Source of the DNA: Epiperipatus broadwayi
Lineage: Eukaryota > Onychophora > Udeonychophora > Euonychophora > Peripatidae
Direction of reading: 5' to 3'
Assembly: GCA_028023455.1 (NCBI GenBank)
Contig: JAQFVV010001007.1
Location: forward strand, 1 to 64,000
Length of the DNA stretch: 64,000 nucleotides
Below the pieces are notes generated by a model that was not told the origin of the DNA, made no database searches, and saw only the letters and a program-made list of their open reading frames with translations. Numbering within the stretch: position 1 is the stretch's first letter; each line of letters opens with the position of its first letter. This document shows, piece after piece, positions 37,481 to 50,565 of the stretch. The translations under genes and the position numbers were made by a program.

Positions 37481-39131
37481 TGATGCTACAAAGAGAACAG
37501 TGGATTAGATCACAAAAGCACTTACTATAATGGATTAATAAAGATTAATGTTAATAGTATACATATGTAAATAAATAATGAAATTGCACAAAAGTGTGAA
37601 ATATTATTCCATTATAATGATTATGTTCTGGACAGTTAAAGGTTCCTACTATTTCACTTCTTGACCTTTAAACGATACTCTGGACAACTATATTTATAAA
37701 TTATACAAATGAAAGTCATCGTAATTTGATTTTATTCAATTGTTGTTAACTTCAATTGGAACAAGATCTTGATCAAATAAAGTTTTAATTTTGGATAGTA
37801 TTCTAATACATCTTGAAATATATATGAAGAACTTTGTTGTGTGTGTGTATATATATATGTATCAAATCATAAATTGCAATTAGGTAATTCGTTTTCAAAT
37901 GTAATTCACAACAACAATAGCCAAAACTTAATTAAACAATAGAATATCCGTAATACGTTACCCAAGCAACCTCTATAGATACAAAATAAATCCCTGCTTT
38001 TACTCTGATTTAAGATCTAAATATCTTAAATAGACTAAGAGTGAAAACATATGACTGTAATAGATTTTAATCTGCCTCGAAGTTTTAACTATACACATTC
38101 TCTTGAGAGTAAATTGTGAATATTCTATTCATTTATTAAATTTGGGCTGTTGTGATGTGAATATATATATATGGATGTCTGATTAGTATGAAGTTAGAAA
38201 ATTAGTAATGATATTTTAAGCTAGCATAACTGATAATGGGATGAGGGCTTTCAAAAATACTATCCTGTGTAACTTTGTGCAGAAAACTATAATTATTGAT
38301 TAGAAGAGGTTTATTTTGTAATTTATTTTGGTACTTACATTATATTATATTCTCCTATTATATATTTTATCAGCACTTTTCTAAAGTAAAAAATAAAAAC
38401 AAGAAGACAAGTATAAGTTATTTTTCTTTATATAAAATTTCCAAAAGACGTTGATGTCAACAACATCTGATCATTTTTTTAGTCAAATGTCACTTACACA
38501 TCATCAAACTAACTCCCAGGAGCATAACTAAGTGGTGTTCCTTCAGTCACTTGAAAAACTCGGATTAAAATAAATTGTTCTGGAAGGCTGAATTATATAT
38601 AGAAAGAAAAAATAAATAAAAATAATATAGTAATTTATTTAGTTGTGATAATTTATAGTTGGTGTTTATTTTTTAATACTAATTTTTAAAAAGCTAATAA
38701 AAAAAAATCATTTTTTTGATTTATAAAGCTTTTTTTATATTAAAAATAAATCGATAAATTTTAATATAAAGATGCTGAAAGATCATTTCGAGATGTCTTA
38801 CCCCTGATTATGGTAATATTTAAAAAATTTGTTAAACCATCTCAAAATTAATTTGTATAAGGACTCGATAGATGTCAGTACTTATCAGAATGTTTTGTAA
38901 AATTAGCTAAACCTCGGCAAAAACAAATGGGTAATTAGATGGGGCATAACAATCATTTTAAAAACATTGCCATTAAAAAAAAAAAACGTCGCATAATGAA
39001 TGAAAATGGGTATTTTGGGTGGTTTTTTTTTTTCTGAAGGTCACTCGGAATCGATACCTCTTTTTTTATTTTGTAATTAAATGATCCTTGTAATTAAATG
39101 AATAGCTTTGTTGTTTTTTTAAGTTATCATA
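37481..39131. other. No gene seen
   Basis: AT-rich, with poly-T and (TG)n/(TA)n runs near 37840. No coding signal. Confidence 0.5.
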
Positions 39132-39311
39132 ATTTAGCGCACTGGTTCTTAAACTTTTTTGGATCGCGACCCCCTTTCAAATTTAAACATTTCCAACGAC
39201 CCTCACCATCGATGTGCAAAAAATATTAAAACAACATTGTATGAAGTATATATTTTATTATATAAATGTAATAAACCATCTTTGAAAAAATATGTGAAAA
39301 TAATCACAAGA

Positions 39312-39391
39312 ACAAGCGTTGGTGGCCTAGCGGTTAGCGTAGCCGACCCGGGTTCGCTTCCCGGTCAATGCTTTGATACATATATATAAAT
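39312..39391 (+). mobile_element. tRNA-derived mini-SINE lacking the anticodon arm
   Basis: A box tggcctagcgg and an intact B box ggttcgcttcc, with acceptor strands agcgttgg/tcaatgct. The anticodon stem-loop is deleted (gtagccgacccggg joins the arms directly). It lies just inside the left end of the hAT transposon. Confidence 0.7.
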
Positions 39392-39506
39392 GAACTAAAA
39401 ATTTAATAAAAGTGACTGTAGTATTTACAACATTGTAAAAAAAAAATTTAAAAGGGAAAAAATAAACGATATTAATAACATTATTAACAATACATTAAAA
39501 TTAAAT

Positions 39507-40666
39507 TTAGTGGGATGGATTAGCTTGCCCATTTAGGCACAATAAATATAATCTTGGTTCAATTTTTGTCAACGCAGGTCTCATAATTTTAAATATTGGT
39601 AAGACCATTGCGCTATTTTTATGTTTACCATTACTGAAAAGGCGGTTTCATACAAATAAGTACCAGAAAATGGCAAAAAGAATTGCTACTGCCAATTCAA
39701 ACACACAATAATGAGTATTCTGTATTTATTGTGAGCCAAAAGAATTTATTGACTGTTACTCAACTCGTTTTTAAGTCTTAAATCAGAACTGAGTTCGTCA
39801 AATTCTTCTTGGGCATTTATAGGTAAACGTTTTACTTGCTCCATTTCTATTAGAACAAATTTTGAATCCAAGTTAACTGTTCTATATTTAAATCTGATGA
39901 ATAATATATATCAAAAATTTCAGGTAAACATTAAATTATTATCCAAATTATTTTCATTAAATTATTTGTAGGTGAAAACATTTAGAATGTGCCATTCCCC
40001 ACACTTGACTTCCTTCCATATGGTTATCTTTTCCCCAAATGCATGAATTTTACCATACAAAATTAAAATATTTATATCTTCAGCTTGAAGAGACATGTTT
40101 AGTTCATTTAATTTCTCAAATATATCAGACAAATAACACAATTTACAAACCCAAGTTTCATTGTGAAAAAGATTAGAAAGATCACTTTTTTTTTTCTGAT
40201 AAAAATATAATAATTTCATCTTTCTGCTATACTAGTCAATTTAAAGCTTGTCCTTTCGATAATTATCTAACTTCTGTACGTAACAAGAGTTATTGGTAAT
40301 CTTCCCCCATATCCTTGCATAAAATTGTAAATAATCTAAAATTCAATGCATGATATTTTATACAATTGATAATCTTTATGACAATTTGTAACACCAGACT
40401 AAGATCTATAGATAGGATTTTAGCTATTAATGCTTCATGATAGATCATACAATGAATTTAATAGTCTTTGAAAATATTCTATAGACTTTCTTGAATAAGT
40501 AGCACACTTTGTATCCAAATGTCATTCTAATTTTGCAGGCTTCATACTTTTAGACGCTAAAGTTTTATTGCATAATATAATTACTGGAAGAAAATATAAA
40601 TCCATATCATAAATATGATTCATTGTACATCCTCTTTTTCTTATGAGGTGTTGATTTTGGACTCAT
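39507..40666 (-). pseudogene. hAT transposase pseudogene with BED finger
   Basis: On the minus strand it starts MSPKSTPHKKKRMYNESYL (ATG at 40666-40664). A BED-finger stretch in another frame follows (LCNKTLASKSMKPAKLE, HLDTKC, SIEYFQRLL). A central block reads LNFRLFTILCKDMG and LLLRTEVR with stops. The open piece 40219-39962 carries CKLCYLSDIFEKLNELNMSL. The C-terminus reads PALTKIEPRLYLLC and ends QANPSH then stop at 39507, close to the KPRIKLLCSKRQAHPSH-type end of ZBED5/hAT proteins. Length is about 1.16 kb against about 1.8 kb expected, so an internal deletion is inferred, together with several stops and at least two frame shifts. Confidence 0.75.
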
Positions 40667-41002
40667 TTCTTTATTTTTACTGCTTTCTCTTTAGCAAGAA
40701 CTTCTGTATTTACACTGATATGGTTAATCTTTAACCATTTATCCATATTTATGAATAATATTCTGAAATAAGTATACACATTTTATAAAAAAATAATTAT
40801 GAATGATAAACAAGTTCTTTATAATATTTTCATAAAACATGCATTTAGTTTAGGAAAATGCGCTATGCGAACTCTAACATATTTTTACATAAATCAACTT
40901 TTAAATGTCAGTTGATCAGTAAATTTAATGAATATTATTGGATATTCATAAAATGAAATGTGGAGAAATAATTTACTGACTTATTTCATGATGTGTGATA
41001 TA

Positions 41003-41790
41003 TATACACATCTGGGTCTTGTTTTATGCAGTAGATAGGTACCACAGAAAACCCACATTAACAAAAATCGCACAAAAATAGACTTAACTCACTTTGAAAA
41101 ATGGGTGATAGGTTCTGTATTTTTCAGAATTCGCATAAAAGCAAAGCAACAAGGAAAAATTATTTTAAAATTTGCATTAAAAAAATAAGCAAATTAAGTA
41201 TGACTAATAAAAAATTTCAAATATTTGAAAAAAATTAATACAAGACAAACTTTTGTTATTAACTACAGTATTTAATTTTACATTTTTCATACATATTTTA
41301 ATTATTACCACTAGCGTTCATTTGTAAACTGATAAGAAATCAGACTCGATGTGATGTGATGTATTGTGGCTTCTCCTTAAACAAAATCAAGAATCTCAGC
41401 AATTATGCCCAGAGAAACCTGTTAACCACTCTATTTTTATTCGTGATGTGATGTAGCGCCATTTTCAGACTTGTGTTGTGTTAATGGTTTTCTGTTTCTA
41501 TATTAAAAAAATGAGGTTGTAATCAAAACAAAAAGATTATACATTATCATTAGTATAAATAGGTTATTTGCATACAGCTTCAGGCCATATTCACGTTAGC
41601 TGCTAATATAACGTTATATTTTTGAAATTTAAAAAAAAGTATTTCTACTCAAAATAAGTTATTAATAATTTAAATTTTTTGATATCTAATAAATATAGTG
41701 AAATATGAAAGATATTAAAAAGAAACATGAATCACATAACTTCAAAATCGCATTAAAATAATCTGCATAAAACGAGACCCAGGTGTATAT
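41003..41790. mobile_element. Terminal-inverted-repeat element (family M), 0.8 kb
   Basis: Left end tacacatctgggtcttgttt and right end aaacgagacccaggtgtata are inverted, flanked by TA-rich sequence. It contains the LINE tail 41345-41440 and no recognisable transposase, so it is probably non-autonomous. Confidence 0.6.
41345..41440 (-). repeat. Truncated LINE 3' tail, same family as 57170-57665
   Basis: Shares gatgtgatgtgatgtatt, tggcttctccttaaac, gcaattatgcccaga and aaacctgttaaccac with 57170-57260. It is 5'-truncated and sits inside a terminal-inverted-repeat element (41003-41790), itself inside the hAT transposon. Confidence 0.6.
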
Positions 41791-42854
41791 ATATATTAAC
41801 ATGGTTGGTGAAGCCTTGTTAACAAAAATCACTGGGCACTAGATAAAAACACAAAATGTATCTTTCAACAAACACATACAAACTCTACAAACACAAATAA
41901 GCTAAATTCAATATATAGATGCCACTCTAATTATAAACAAATTACATTTCAAATTAGGCCCATGAGCATATTACCATATTGACACTGTTGGATGGAAAGT
42001 GTTAGGAGTGTCTAAATACAGCTCTCTACACCCCTCAGGGTGCATGCATCTAAACTGAATGTTCCAATTTAAAATACTGACAAACTGACTCATAATTTAT
42101 ACAAATTAAAAAGGTGTGATAACTTTTAGAGATATTATAATTAGATATACGACCTGTGAAAAATTTGTATTAGGAAAAAAAAAACATGTATTAATATTTG
42201 TGTTTATTAAATATAAGATTTTTTTTAGTGAAATATGTAGGTATTTAATATTTACAACTATTTTAAAATCAACTACTTCAGATAATTTTGATCATAAGAT
42301 GGATATGTATTTACAAATGGATGATTTAATAACAAACAAACCAATTATTATTTGATTTTCATCTTTAGTTGGATTTTTAATAACCTTTTCCCAATTCTTA
42401 GGCATATTTTAAGTAGAAAAGAAAAATTGTTATATATTTGTGTTGGTGGGTGGTACAAGACTTGCAAGGGGAAATTTTATTTTAGGATTAGTATGTAATA
42501 CTAAATTTGCTTTTTTCAAATACCCATAACAATGTTTCAGATATGTGTAACTTTGGTACATTATTCTTAAATTCTATAGCTTCGGGCTTCTGTATTAATT
42601 TTTGTTTTCATTTCATTGTCTGCCGACTGTTTTATTTTATTATATAAAAAGTAGTATGTGTAAGAATGTCATCACTCACATAATTTATTTCTTATCTTAA
42701 ATAAACACAAATAATAATACCAAAAATGGCAACTGTTATTTCGTTTCCCAAATACTAATTTTTAACAGGTATAAGTGTATGCACAAATATCTCTTATAAT
42801 TATCACACCTTTCTAAATGATTGTCTGAAGGTTTGTAATGATGGTATATTATAA

Positions 42855-43080
42855 AATGTGATATGTTGGACTATTTCCATCATTTATGAGTGAATGTTGA
42901 ATGTATAGAAAATTTAAACTTTATTTAAACTTTCCAAATACAAACAACTTGTTAGTAATTACTAACCTGTATTGTCTATTTGTGTGTTATTACTAACAAG
43001 TTGTTTGTATTTGGAAAGTTTAAATTTTTTTATATATTCAGCATTCACTCATAAATGATGGAAATAGTTCAACATACCAC
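42855..43080. repeat. Fold-back made of Penelope-like element ends
   Basis: Two inverted arms of about 95 bases (gttggactatttccatcatt ... aactagttgtttgtatttgg-like), each matching the terminal repeat at 14866 and 48972. No coding body remains. Nested in the hAT element. Confidence 0.7.
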
Positions 43081-43545
43081 ATCTTTCTAAATGATGTTTG
43101 TATACATTTTAAGTTGTCAATTTTTGAATTTGAAAATTCCATTTTTAGAGAGATGCATGCACTCTGTTATGTGCAGAGAACTGCATTTAGATTCTGGAGC
43201 TGTTGGCATGCAAACATTGAAGACATTGTTCTGCAGGGTTGATACTGGGTATGAGAAGGCATGCAACTCAAAATTTGGACTTGCAGATGTATTATAAAAA
43301 AATAATTTTGACTTTACAGCAGTCTGGTCATATGTTGAATATTCATAAGTAGGATGACGTGTGTATAGTGTGACTGCTTAATTGAAGTATTTGTTCAAAG
43401 CACATGATTATCTTATTTTTGACCTAAATGAATATGAATTTTTATTCATAATAGGAAATTTATAAAAAAAAAAAGTTAAAAAAGGGTAATTTTCTAAAAA
43501 TTTTTCAGGCCCTCCCTGGGGATTGGGACCCCCACTGATCTAGCT

Positions 43546-45200
43546 TACTGCATTTGGCTAAATTTTAATATTCTTGAAAATGCTTTTAAATTAATTTTAT
43601 ATTTCCAAATATTTTTTTTTTACTTTTAGTTTCTTTGATAAGTTTTCTAAGGTCCTATAAAAAGAAAGAGAAAATAGGAATGCTATTTGTTTTCTTGATG
43701 TATTGTTTTATATGAAGCAAAGATTTAGCCAAATAAAGAATTACTCACAAAAGATTGAAGGCTCAAAAGAAAAATGAGTATGTAACTAGAGGATTTGAAA
43801 ACATTAAGTTAAAATAATATTTAGTGACACAAATTAAGAAAAAAGGAAATGAATTTATTATACAATTAAATGTGAAAGCTATATATAATATATTTGAGAA
43901 AAAAACTTGGAAGATGAACAAAATAAATAAGTGTTGACAGTTTTACTAAAATAGATAATCCATTAGCTTTTAATCCTGTAAATATCATGGCTGATCTAAA
44001 AAACACAAACTCTTCTTGAACATTGTTTATGTGTATATGTGATGCATAAGTTGTGTGTTTGTAAATAATTAATGCTAAGCCATAATATTTAAGCTAAGAG
44101 TTTGGATATAACATGTGGTTCATTAGGATATGTAATACAGAACAGTAAATTGAATCTGAAAAATACCACAAACTCTGAAATCAATATTGGTCTACTTACT
44201 CCTTAAGCATAACAACATTATTTTCTTTTAGCAATACCCATGTTTCTATAATTATCATTCTAGTTGAATATGGATTACAGTAACTAAAGGGTTTTCTGGA
44301 ATATAATTTTCTGGATTTCCAAAGAAATTTGTTGAAAATAAAACTAATAATATTAGAGAAAGAATAAATAGCAATACTGAAATATAATTTTTCATTGAAA
44401 AATAATGAAAAAATGGAATATCTGAATAATGAATTTAATCCAAGTGGATTATTTCTTTCTGATCGATGAAGAAATTATAAGTGAATTATTTACTATTGCA
44501 GTGATAATAAATGGTAACAGAAAATGGAATGAAAAAAAAAAACAGAATTATTATTGTGTTATCAACAACCAAAATAAGATATTGCTGATAATAAGTTAAT
44601 AATTACAGTTACTCCTCTAAAAGCTATATGTCCTTAAAAAAGGATATAACATGGAAAGCTTTTGCTATTACAAATATTAATAATACAACTCCAATATTTC
44701 ATGTGTAGATTAATTTAAAGAAATTGTAATAGATTTCTCATCAAATATGAATATATAAAGAAATAAAAAATAATGATATTCCATTAATGTGGAAAAATCG
44801 AATTAATCAATCATAATTAATATCGTGTGAACTCAGAACAATAGATCTAAATGCTAAATCTATGTGGTCTGAGTAGTATATAGATAATATAATTCCAGTA
44901 ATAATTAAAAATGTTAATGAGATACCAAGAAGTAATTCATAATTTCATAAATATGAGATATTAATGGATTGGAAGATCAATTAGTCTATTATTAATAATT
45001 TTCATTAAAGGATGAATTTTATGTTTTAGTTCTATCCATAATTATCACAATTGAATTATTTTATAATTCAAAATAATCATAAATATACTTAATGATGAGA
45101 AGAAAAAAACTTTAATTTAGGAATATAAGTTTAATAATTAATCTTTCTTATTGCATTGCCAAATGTATATCATATAATAGTAAATCATTCTTGCACTTTA
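43546..45200. other. No gene seen
   Basis: A-rich on the plus strand with many stops. It may contain very old retroelement sequence, but no motif could be aligned. Confidence 0.45.
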
Positions 45201-45429
45201 TTACTGTTACACAATGCTTTATTTACCACCCTCTTTTACAGTTCAGTTTCAATTGACCCAGTGATCTTCTTTGGAACTTCTATATCTCCTAACTTCAATT
45301 TTTATATCTCCTAATTTCAACTGCAGTTGAAGTTAGGAGATATAAAAGTTCTGAAGAAGATTGCTGGGTCAATTGAAACTGTATACTGTAAAAGAGGATG
45401 GTAAATAAAGAATTGTGTAACATTAGTAA
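45201..45429. repeat. Fold-back element with hammerhead-like core (45351-45379)
   Basis: Arms of about 95 bases: ttac.gttacacaatgcttta and its complement at 45429. The plus-strand right arm has CTGAAGA (45351-45357), stem II GATTG/CAATT with loop CTGGGT, and GAAAC (45375-45379). The corresponding site in the left arm is mutated (CCAAAGA). Confidence 0.75.
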
Positions 45430-45509
45430 AGGACATGGATGATTTAGTATTATATGAATATAAGTTTATTTTAACCCATAGGGACCTGAGGGGCCATTTT
45501 TAATTCCCA

Positions 45510-46585
<1,076 letters not shown>

Positions 46586-46739
46586 AATTTAAGTCTCAAA
46601 GGGATATAGGAAGCAGGATATGACCTTTGTATTCAGATGAAAATAAATGAAATTGAAAAACTTTTATTTTTTTTTAAGATTTACATTACTTTGCTTAATT
46701 ATAAATTTATTTAAACGCACATTCATTACGTAAATAAAT

Positions 46740-47129
46740 AATATTCATTAAGGCTGTAGCCTCAATCACATGCGTATGAAATGCGATAGTAGGGACCTCT
46801 ACAGGTAAAACCACAAGTTTACTCTTGGAAGAAAAGAGGGGAACCCTTTCTTTACTTAAACCTACTTTCTATTTAAATAGGTGAAGCTGAAGCATGAGTA
46901 TTAATGTGTAATAAGAAATGTGGACTTAATTAGTGAAGTATTGAATAGCTTCACACGCTCAGATCGAACCGCTTCAGCTTCACCTATTTAAATAGAAAGT
47001 AGGTTGAAGTAAAGAAGGGGTTCCCCTCTTTTTTTCCAAGAGTAAGCTTGTGGTTTTAAGACCTGTAGAGATCCCTACTATCGCATTTTATATGCATGTG
47101 ATTGAGGCTACAGCCTTAATGAATATTAT
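46740..47129. repeat. 390-bp fold-back (family W)
   Basis: Arms of about 150 bases (attaaggctgtagcctcaat ... ctatttaaataggtgaagct) and their complement, with a roughly 75-base spacer. Related to 50396-50565, 60440-60690, 60770-60950 and 62780-63055. Confidence 0.8.
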
Positions 47130-47645
47130 TACTTTGCTTAATAATTTCTAGATTGCAACTGAAAATAAATAAAAATCATTTATTTTATTATACAATTATA
47201 AGAAATGCAATATTTGGTGATTTTATTTTCACATTTCAACACATAATTTAACAACTATATATCTCAATACGAGCTTTTTGCAATTTTTTTTGATTATTAC
47301 CTTCTCTGGGTTACAGTGGAGAGAAATGGATAAAGACTTCAATGATCTAGAATTATGGGCCAGCTTTTTCTTTTTAGTTGTGAATAATGAATATTAATTT
47401 ATATTAAAATAACCTATAAATTAACTGACGTTAAAAATAATTCTTTAGGAATCTAATTTGTGAATTATAAGGATTCTGATTCAGTTGGTCTGCGAATAAA
47501 CTTATTCCTCATTGTTAACAGATACAAGCGCTTGTTAAAATTATTATAATTTCAATTAATTTATTATTTGAAATTGTAAGTTGGTTTGATTAATAATTAC
47601 AAAAAATCATTTCTAATACAAATATTTTCTTCACTTAACTATTCT

Positions 47646-47813
47646 GGACATTATAAAGAAAAGATAGTTAGTGTACTTTAAATGTAGCTTTTATTCACGC
47701 TTGGCATACTTTGAGTATATAACAATATCATAATCATATATTGTTATATATCAAAAGCATGAATAAAAGCTAAATTTAAAATATATAGATTATCTTTTCT
47801 GTATAAATGTCCA
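47646..47813. repeat. Fold-back element, AT-rich
   Basis: Arms tggacattataaagaaaaga and its complement at 47813, sharing tagcttttattcacgctt-like sequence, with centre catatattgttatat. Confidence 0.65.
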
Positions 47814-48967
47814 AAACATTTACGTGAATATTACAATTACTTAGAAAAAAGAAAAAAAAAAATCTTTGGTACTGAATACAAATGTTTCAAACTTTTGAAA
47901 TATTGATGTTTAATTTATTTGTCTATTAAGAACCATAGGATAAAAGTATGCATTGTTTGCAAGAATGATAAAAATGATTTTTTTCTTAGGAATCTGACTT
48001 GTAAATTACAGTATTATATTCAAGTTTAGTTTGTCTATGATTAAGTTTCTATTCTCGCTGATACATATTTTAAATTATGGTTTATTAAAATTGATTGTTA
48101 AAAGTTTTATTTCTATTAAACTTATAAATTATTTTACCTTTCAATTTTATTTATTTAAAATATTTTCTTCTAAAAAGCCTAATCTAATGAACTTATTTAA
48201 ATGTTCTTTTTAGGCAGACTTGGAGAAATGAAACTTAATTTGTAGATTTTCACTCAGGAAGTTTTTTTAATCTTATTGTGTGCTTTTTTATTATCATTTC
48301 TATAATTGTTTGATGTTTTAAAACATAGTTTGACTATAAAAGCAGTAAAAAGGCCACAATAGTTTCATTTAATGATTCAGAATCATTTCTGTTTTCATTC
48401 AAAGTGTTTCTTTGGGATTTTAAAATAGTGCTTCAATTGGTCGATTTAAGTACAATTCCTGTCACCATTCATTGGTCAGCTTTGCACTCATTTGATGGTA
48501 GAAATTGGAATAAAAGTATATATTGATTTAATAATTTTTAAAAAAAAAATCAAGATGTTATTATCTTATAGAGAATCTGATACAAAACATTTTGACTAGA
48601 AATACTCTCAAAATAAATCAGTGTTAAAAGAAGCTCTATTGAGAATTAAACTTTTACTCAAATCTTGAGAATCACAAATTTTTCATAACGTCTTTATATA
48701 TTTATGATTATTTGTGCAAAATATTTGTGAAATATTTATGTTTTGGCATAAGTCTAATAATTACATGTATTTGAAAATATTTGTTTTAAAAGAATACAAG
48801 AGATATATAATAATATAAAACAGGGAAATTATGATTTGCTCAAAAAACAACATCTTTATAATCAGCATAGGTGTTATTTTGTCAATTGTTTAAACAATTA
48901 GAAGTGACCTTTTAATTTTAAAATACACTTTTGATGTCTTTTTCAGTATTTACAAAAATCTGTATTT

Positions 48968-49748
48968 ATATATTAGGCTATTTCCATCATCTAATATTAA
49001 GCATTGAATGCCTTTAAAAAAATTTATTAAAATTTTTCAATTACATATATGTACAATGTTTCAAATGGTTTTATTCTATCTTCTTCAGTTGTTTCTGACT
49101 TGACCAGTGACTACTAACATGGGAATAGATTTAGGATCCTTAGATTCTTGAATATTTAATTTTGAGGTAATGCTCTAACCTTACTGAATCATTCTGTGAA
49201 AGGCGACAGGAAGTAGAAATTTCATATACTTATGTACGAGGTTTCTCCTGATTTCTCCACTTTTTCCTAAGAGCAAAGTTGATTAGTGGGTGCCATGCAT
49301 TATGTATAGTCACACTAGCTTGATTTATGGGATTGTTTGCCATTGTCATGTGTCCAGCTTCTTTGAATTTCTTCTTTATATCTTTCCTATCCAATATTTT
49401 TGTATTTTCCCAATTGAACATATACATAGTCTTCCAACTCAGACACATATTTTATTTCTTCTAATTATCAGTTTGTGTTCTTGCAATCACTTCTCAATGG
49501 GGTGACTGGTTTACCCTCAATATACATTCTTCCACAATCACGTTATTTATCGATGCAGATTTTGCTTTTCAGAATTTCAAATTTAGGCTTTGTCAATGTT
49601 AGAATTCTTATAATGTAGTATGGCCCTGGAAAGCTCCTTAATTTGTATGCCTTTTTTGGTGTGTATAGACACACTATGGTACTACTAATTGTTTTTGTTT
49701 AAAGACATTCAATACTTAATATTAGATGATAGAAATAGTCCAATATAT
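48968..49748 (-). mobile_element. Penelope-like element fragment with inverted ends
   Basis: Ends are about 50-bp inverted repeats: tattaggctatttccatcat at 48972 and its complement ending near 49748. The minus-strand open stretch 49448-49230 encodes FNWENTKILDRKDIKKKFKE, HMTMANNPINQASVTI and WHPLINFA, resembling the region after the GIY-YIG endonuclease at the C-terminus of Penelope-like proteins. A hammerhead-like core (49088-49058, minus) lies downstream of the coding part. Only the C-terminal portion remains. Confidence 0.5.
49058..49088 (-). ncRNA. Hammerhead-like core in the Penelope-like fragment
   Basis: Minus strand CTGAAGA (49088-49082), a weak stem II AGAT/ATTT, GAAAC (49062-49058) and then ATTGTACA, in which AC/GT could form a minimal stem III. 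CTGAAGA fits the consensus CUGANGA. Stem I is unclear. Confidence 0.4.
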
Positions 49749-49892
49749 AAATGCAATTTAATATACCATCATCACAAATGTTTGGGTTTACGAACATTTG
49801 ATTGTATGTTAAATATGAAATTTAAATTTTGCAAGTTAGATTACATATTTTAATTTATTACTATTTTTTATATTTGCAAATTTAAAATGTTA

Positions 49893-49996
49893 GCAAGTTT
49901 TTTTTTTCTTTTCAGGTGTCAAAGCATTGACCGGGAAGCAAACCCGGGCCAGCTGCTAGTAGGCAAGTATGCTAATCCACAAGACCACCAACTTCT
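49893..49996 (-). mobile_element. tRNA-derived mini-SINE, diverged
   Basis: Minus strand, with ggtggtcttgtggattagc as A-box region and gggtttgcttcccgg as B-box region. A long T run on the plus side is its A tail. No clear target duplication. Confidence 0.65.
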
Positions 49997-50395
49997 TAAG
50001 CATATATTTCTAAAACCTAAATAATTTTAACATTGGGAAAATATAAGAAAAAATAATAATTATTTAAAATAAAAAATTGGAAATATAACTTGAACATCTA
50101 TGATGGACTGACAAAACAAAGATCATAGTGAAATGGTTAGTTCTTCTTAATGGATATTTTGTGGATATACTTTACTCTGAGGAAGTCATTTTTATCTGCT
50201 TAATGAATGTTGACTTTTGGATTTGTATAGAATCTTTACATTATCTTTTATCCCATATAATAAATTATAATTTTTGGTAATATAAGTTTTAAAGAAATAC
50301 AAAAATATTTTATTGCTTGAAAGATCATGTGATATGAATACACCAAAAAGGTAGTAATTAATAATTTGTAAAGCACATACTAATTATGTAAGTAA

Positions 50396-50565
50396 TATAT
50401 ATTAAGGCTATAACCTTAAGACTATGCACCTAAAATGTGACAACAGGGACTTCTACAAATATAAACACAAGATTAATGACTCTTAAAGACGTTAATCTTG
50501 TCTTTATATTTGTAGAGGTCCCTGCTGTCACATTTTAGGTGCATAGTCTTAAGGTTATAGCCTCA
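50396..50565. repeat. Family W palindrome, short copy
   Basis: ttaaggctataaccttaaga ... gggacttctacaaatataaa, followed by its near-exact complement. No spacer block as in 46740-47129. Confidence 0.8.

Larger units (their letters stand above)
39140..43537 (-). mobile_element. hAT DNA transposon (ZBED5-like), 4.4 kb with nested insertions
   Basis: The left end cactggttcttaaac (39140) and the right end, which on the minus strand begins cagtgggggtcccaa (43537), are hAT-type terminal repeats. The flanks atttagcg (39132-39139) and atctagct (43538-43545) agree at six of eight positions, as expected of an aged 8-bp target duplication. A transposase pseudogene lies on the minus strand at 39507-40666. 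Inserted within are a tRNA-derived SINE (39312-39391), an inverted-repeat element (41003-41790) containing a LINE tail, and a fold-back (42855-43080). These layers give a relative insertion order. Confidence 0.65.
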
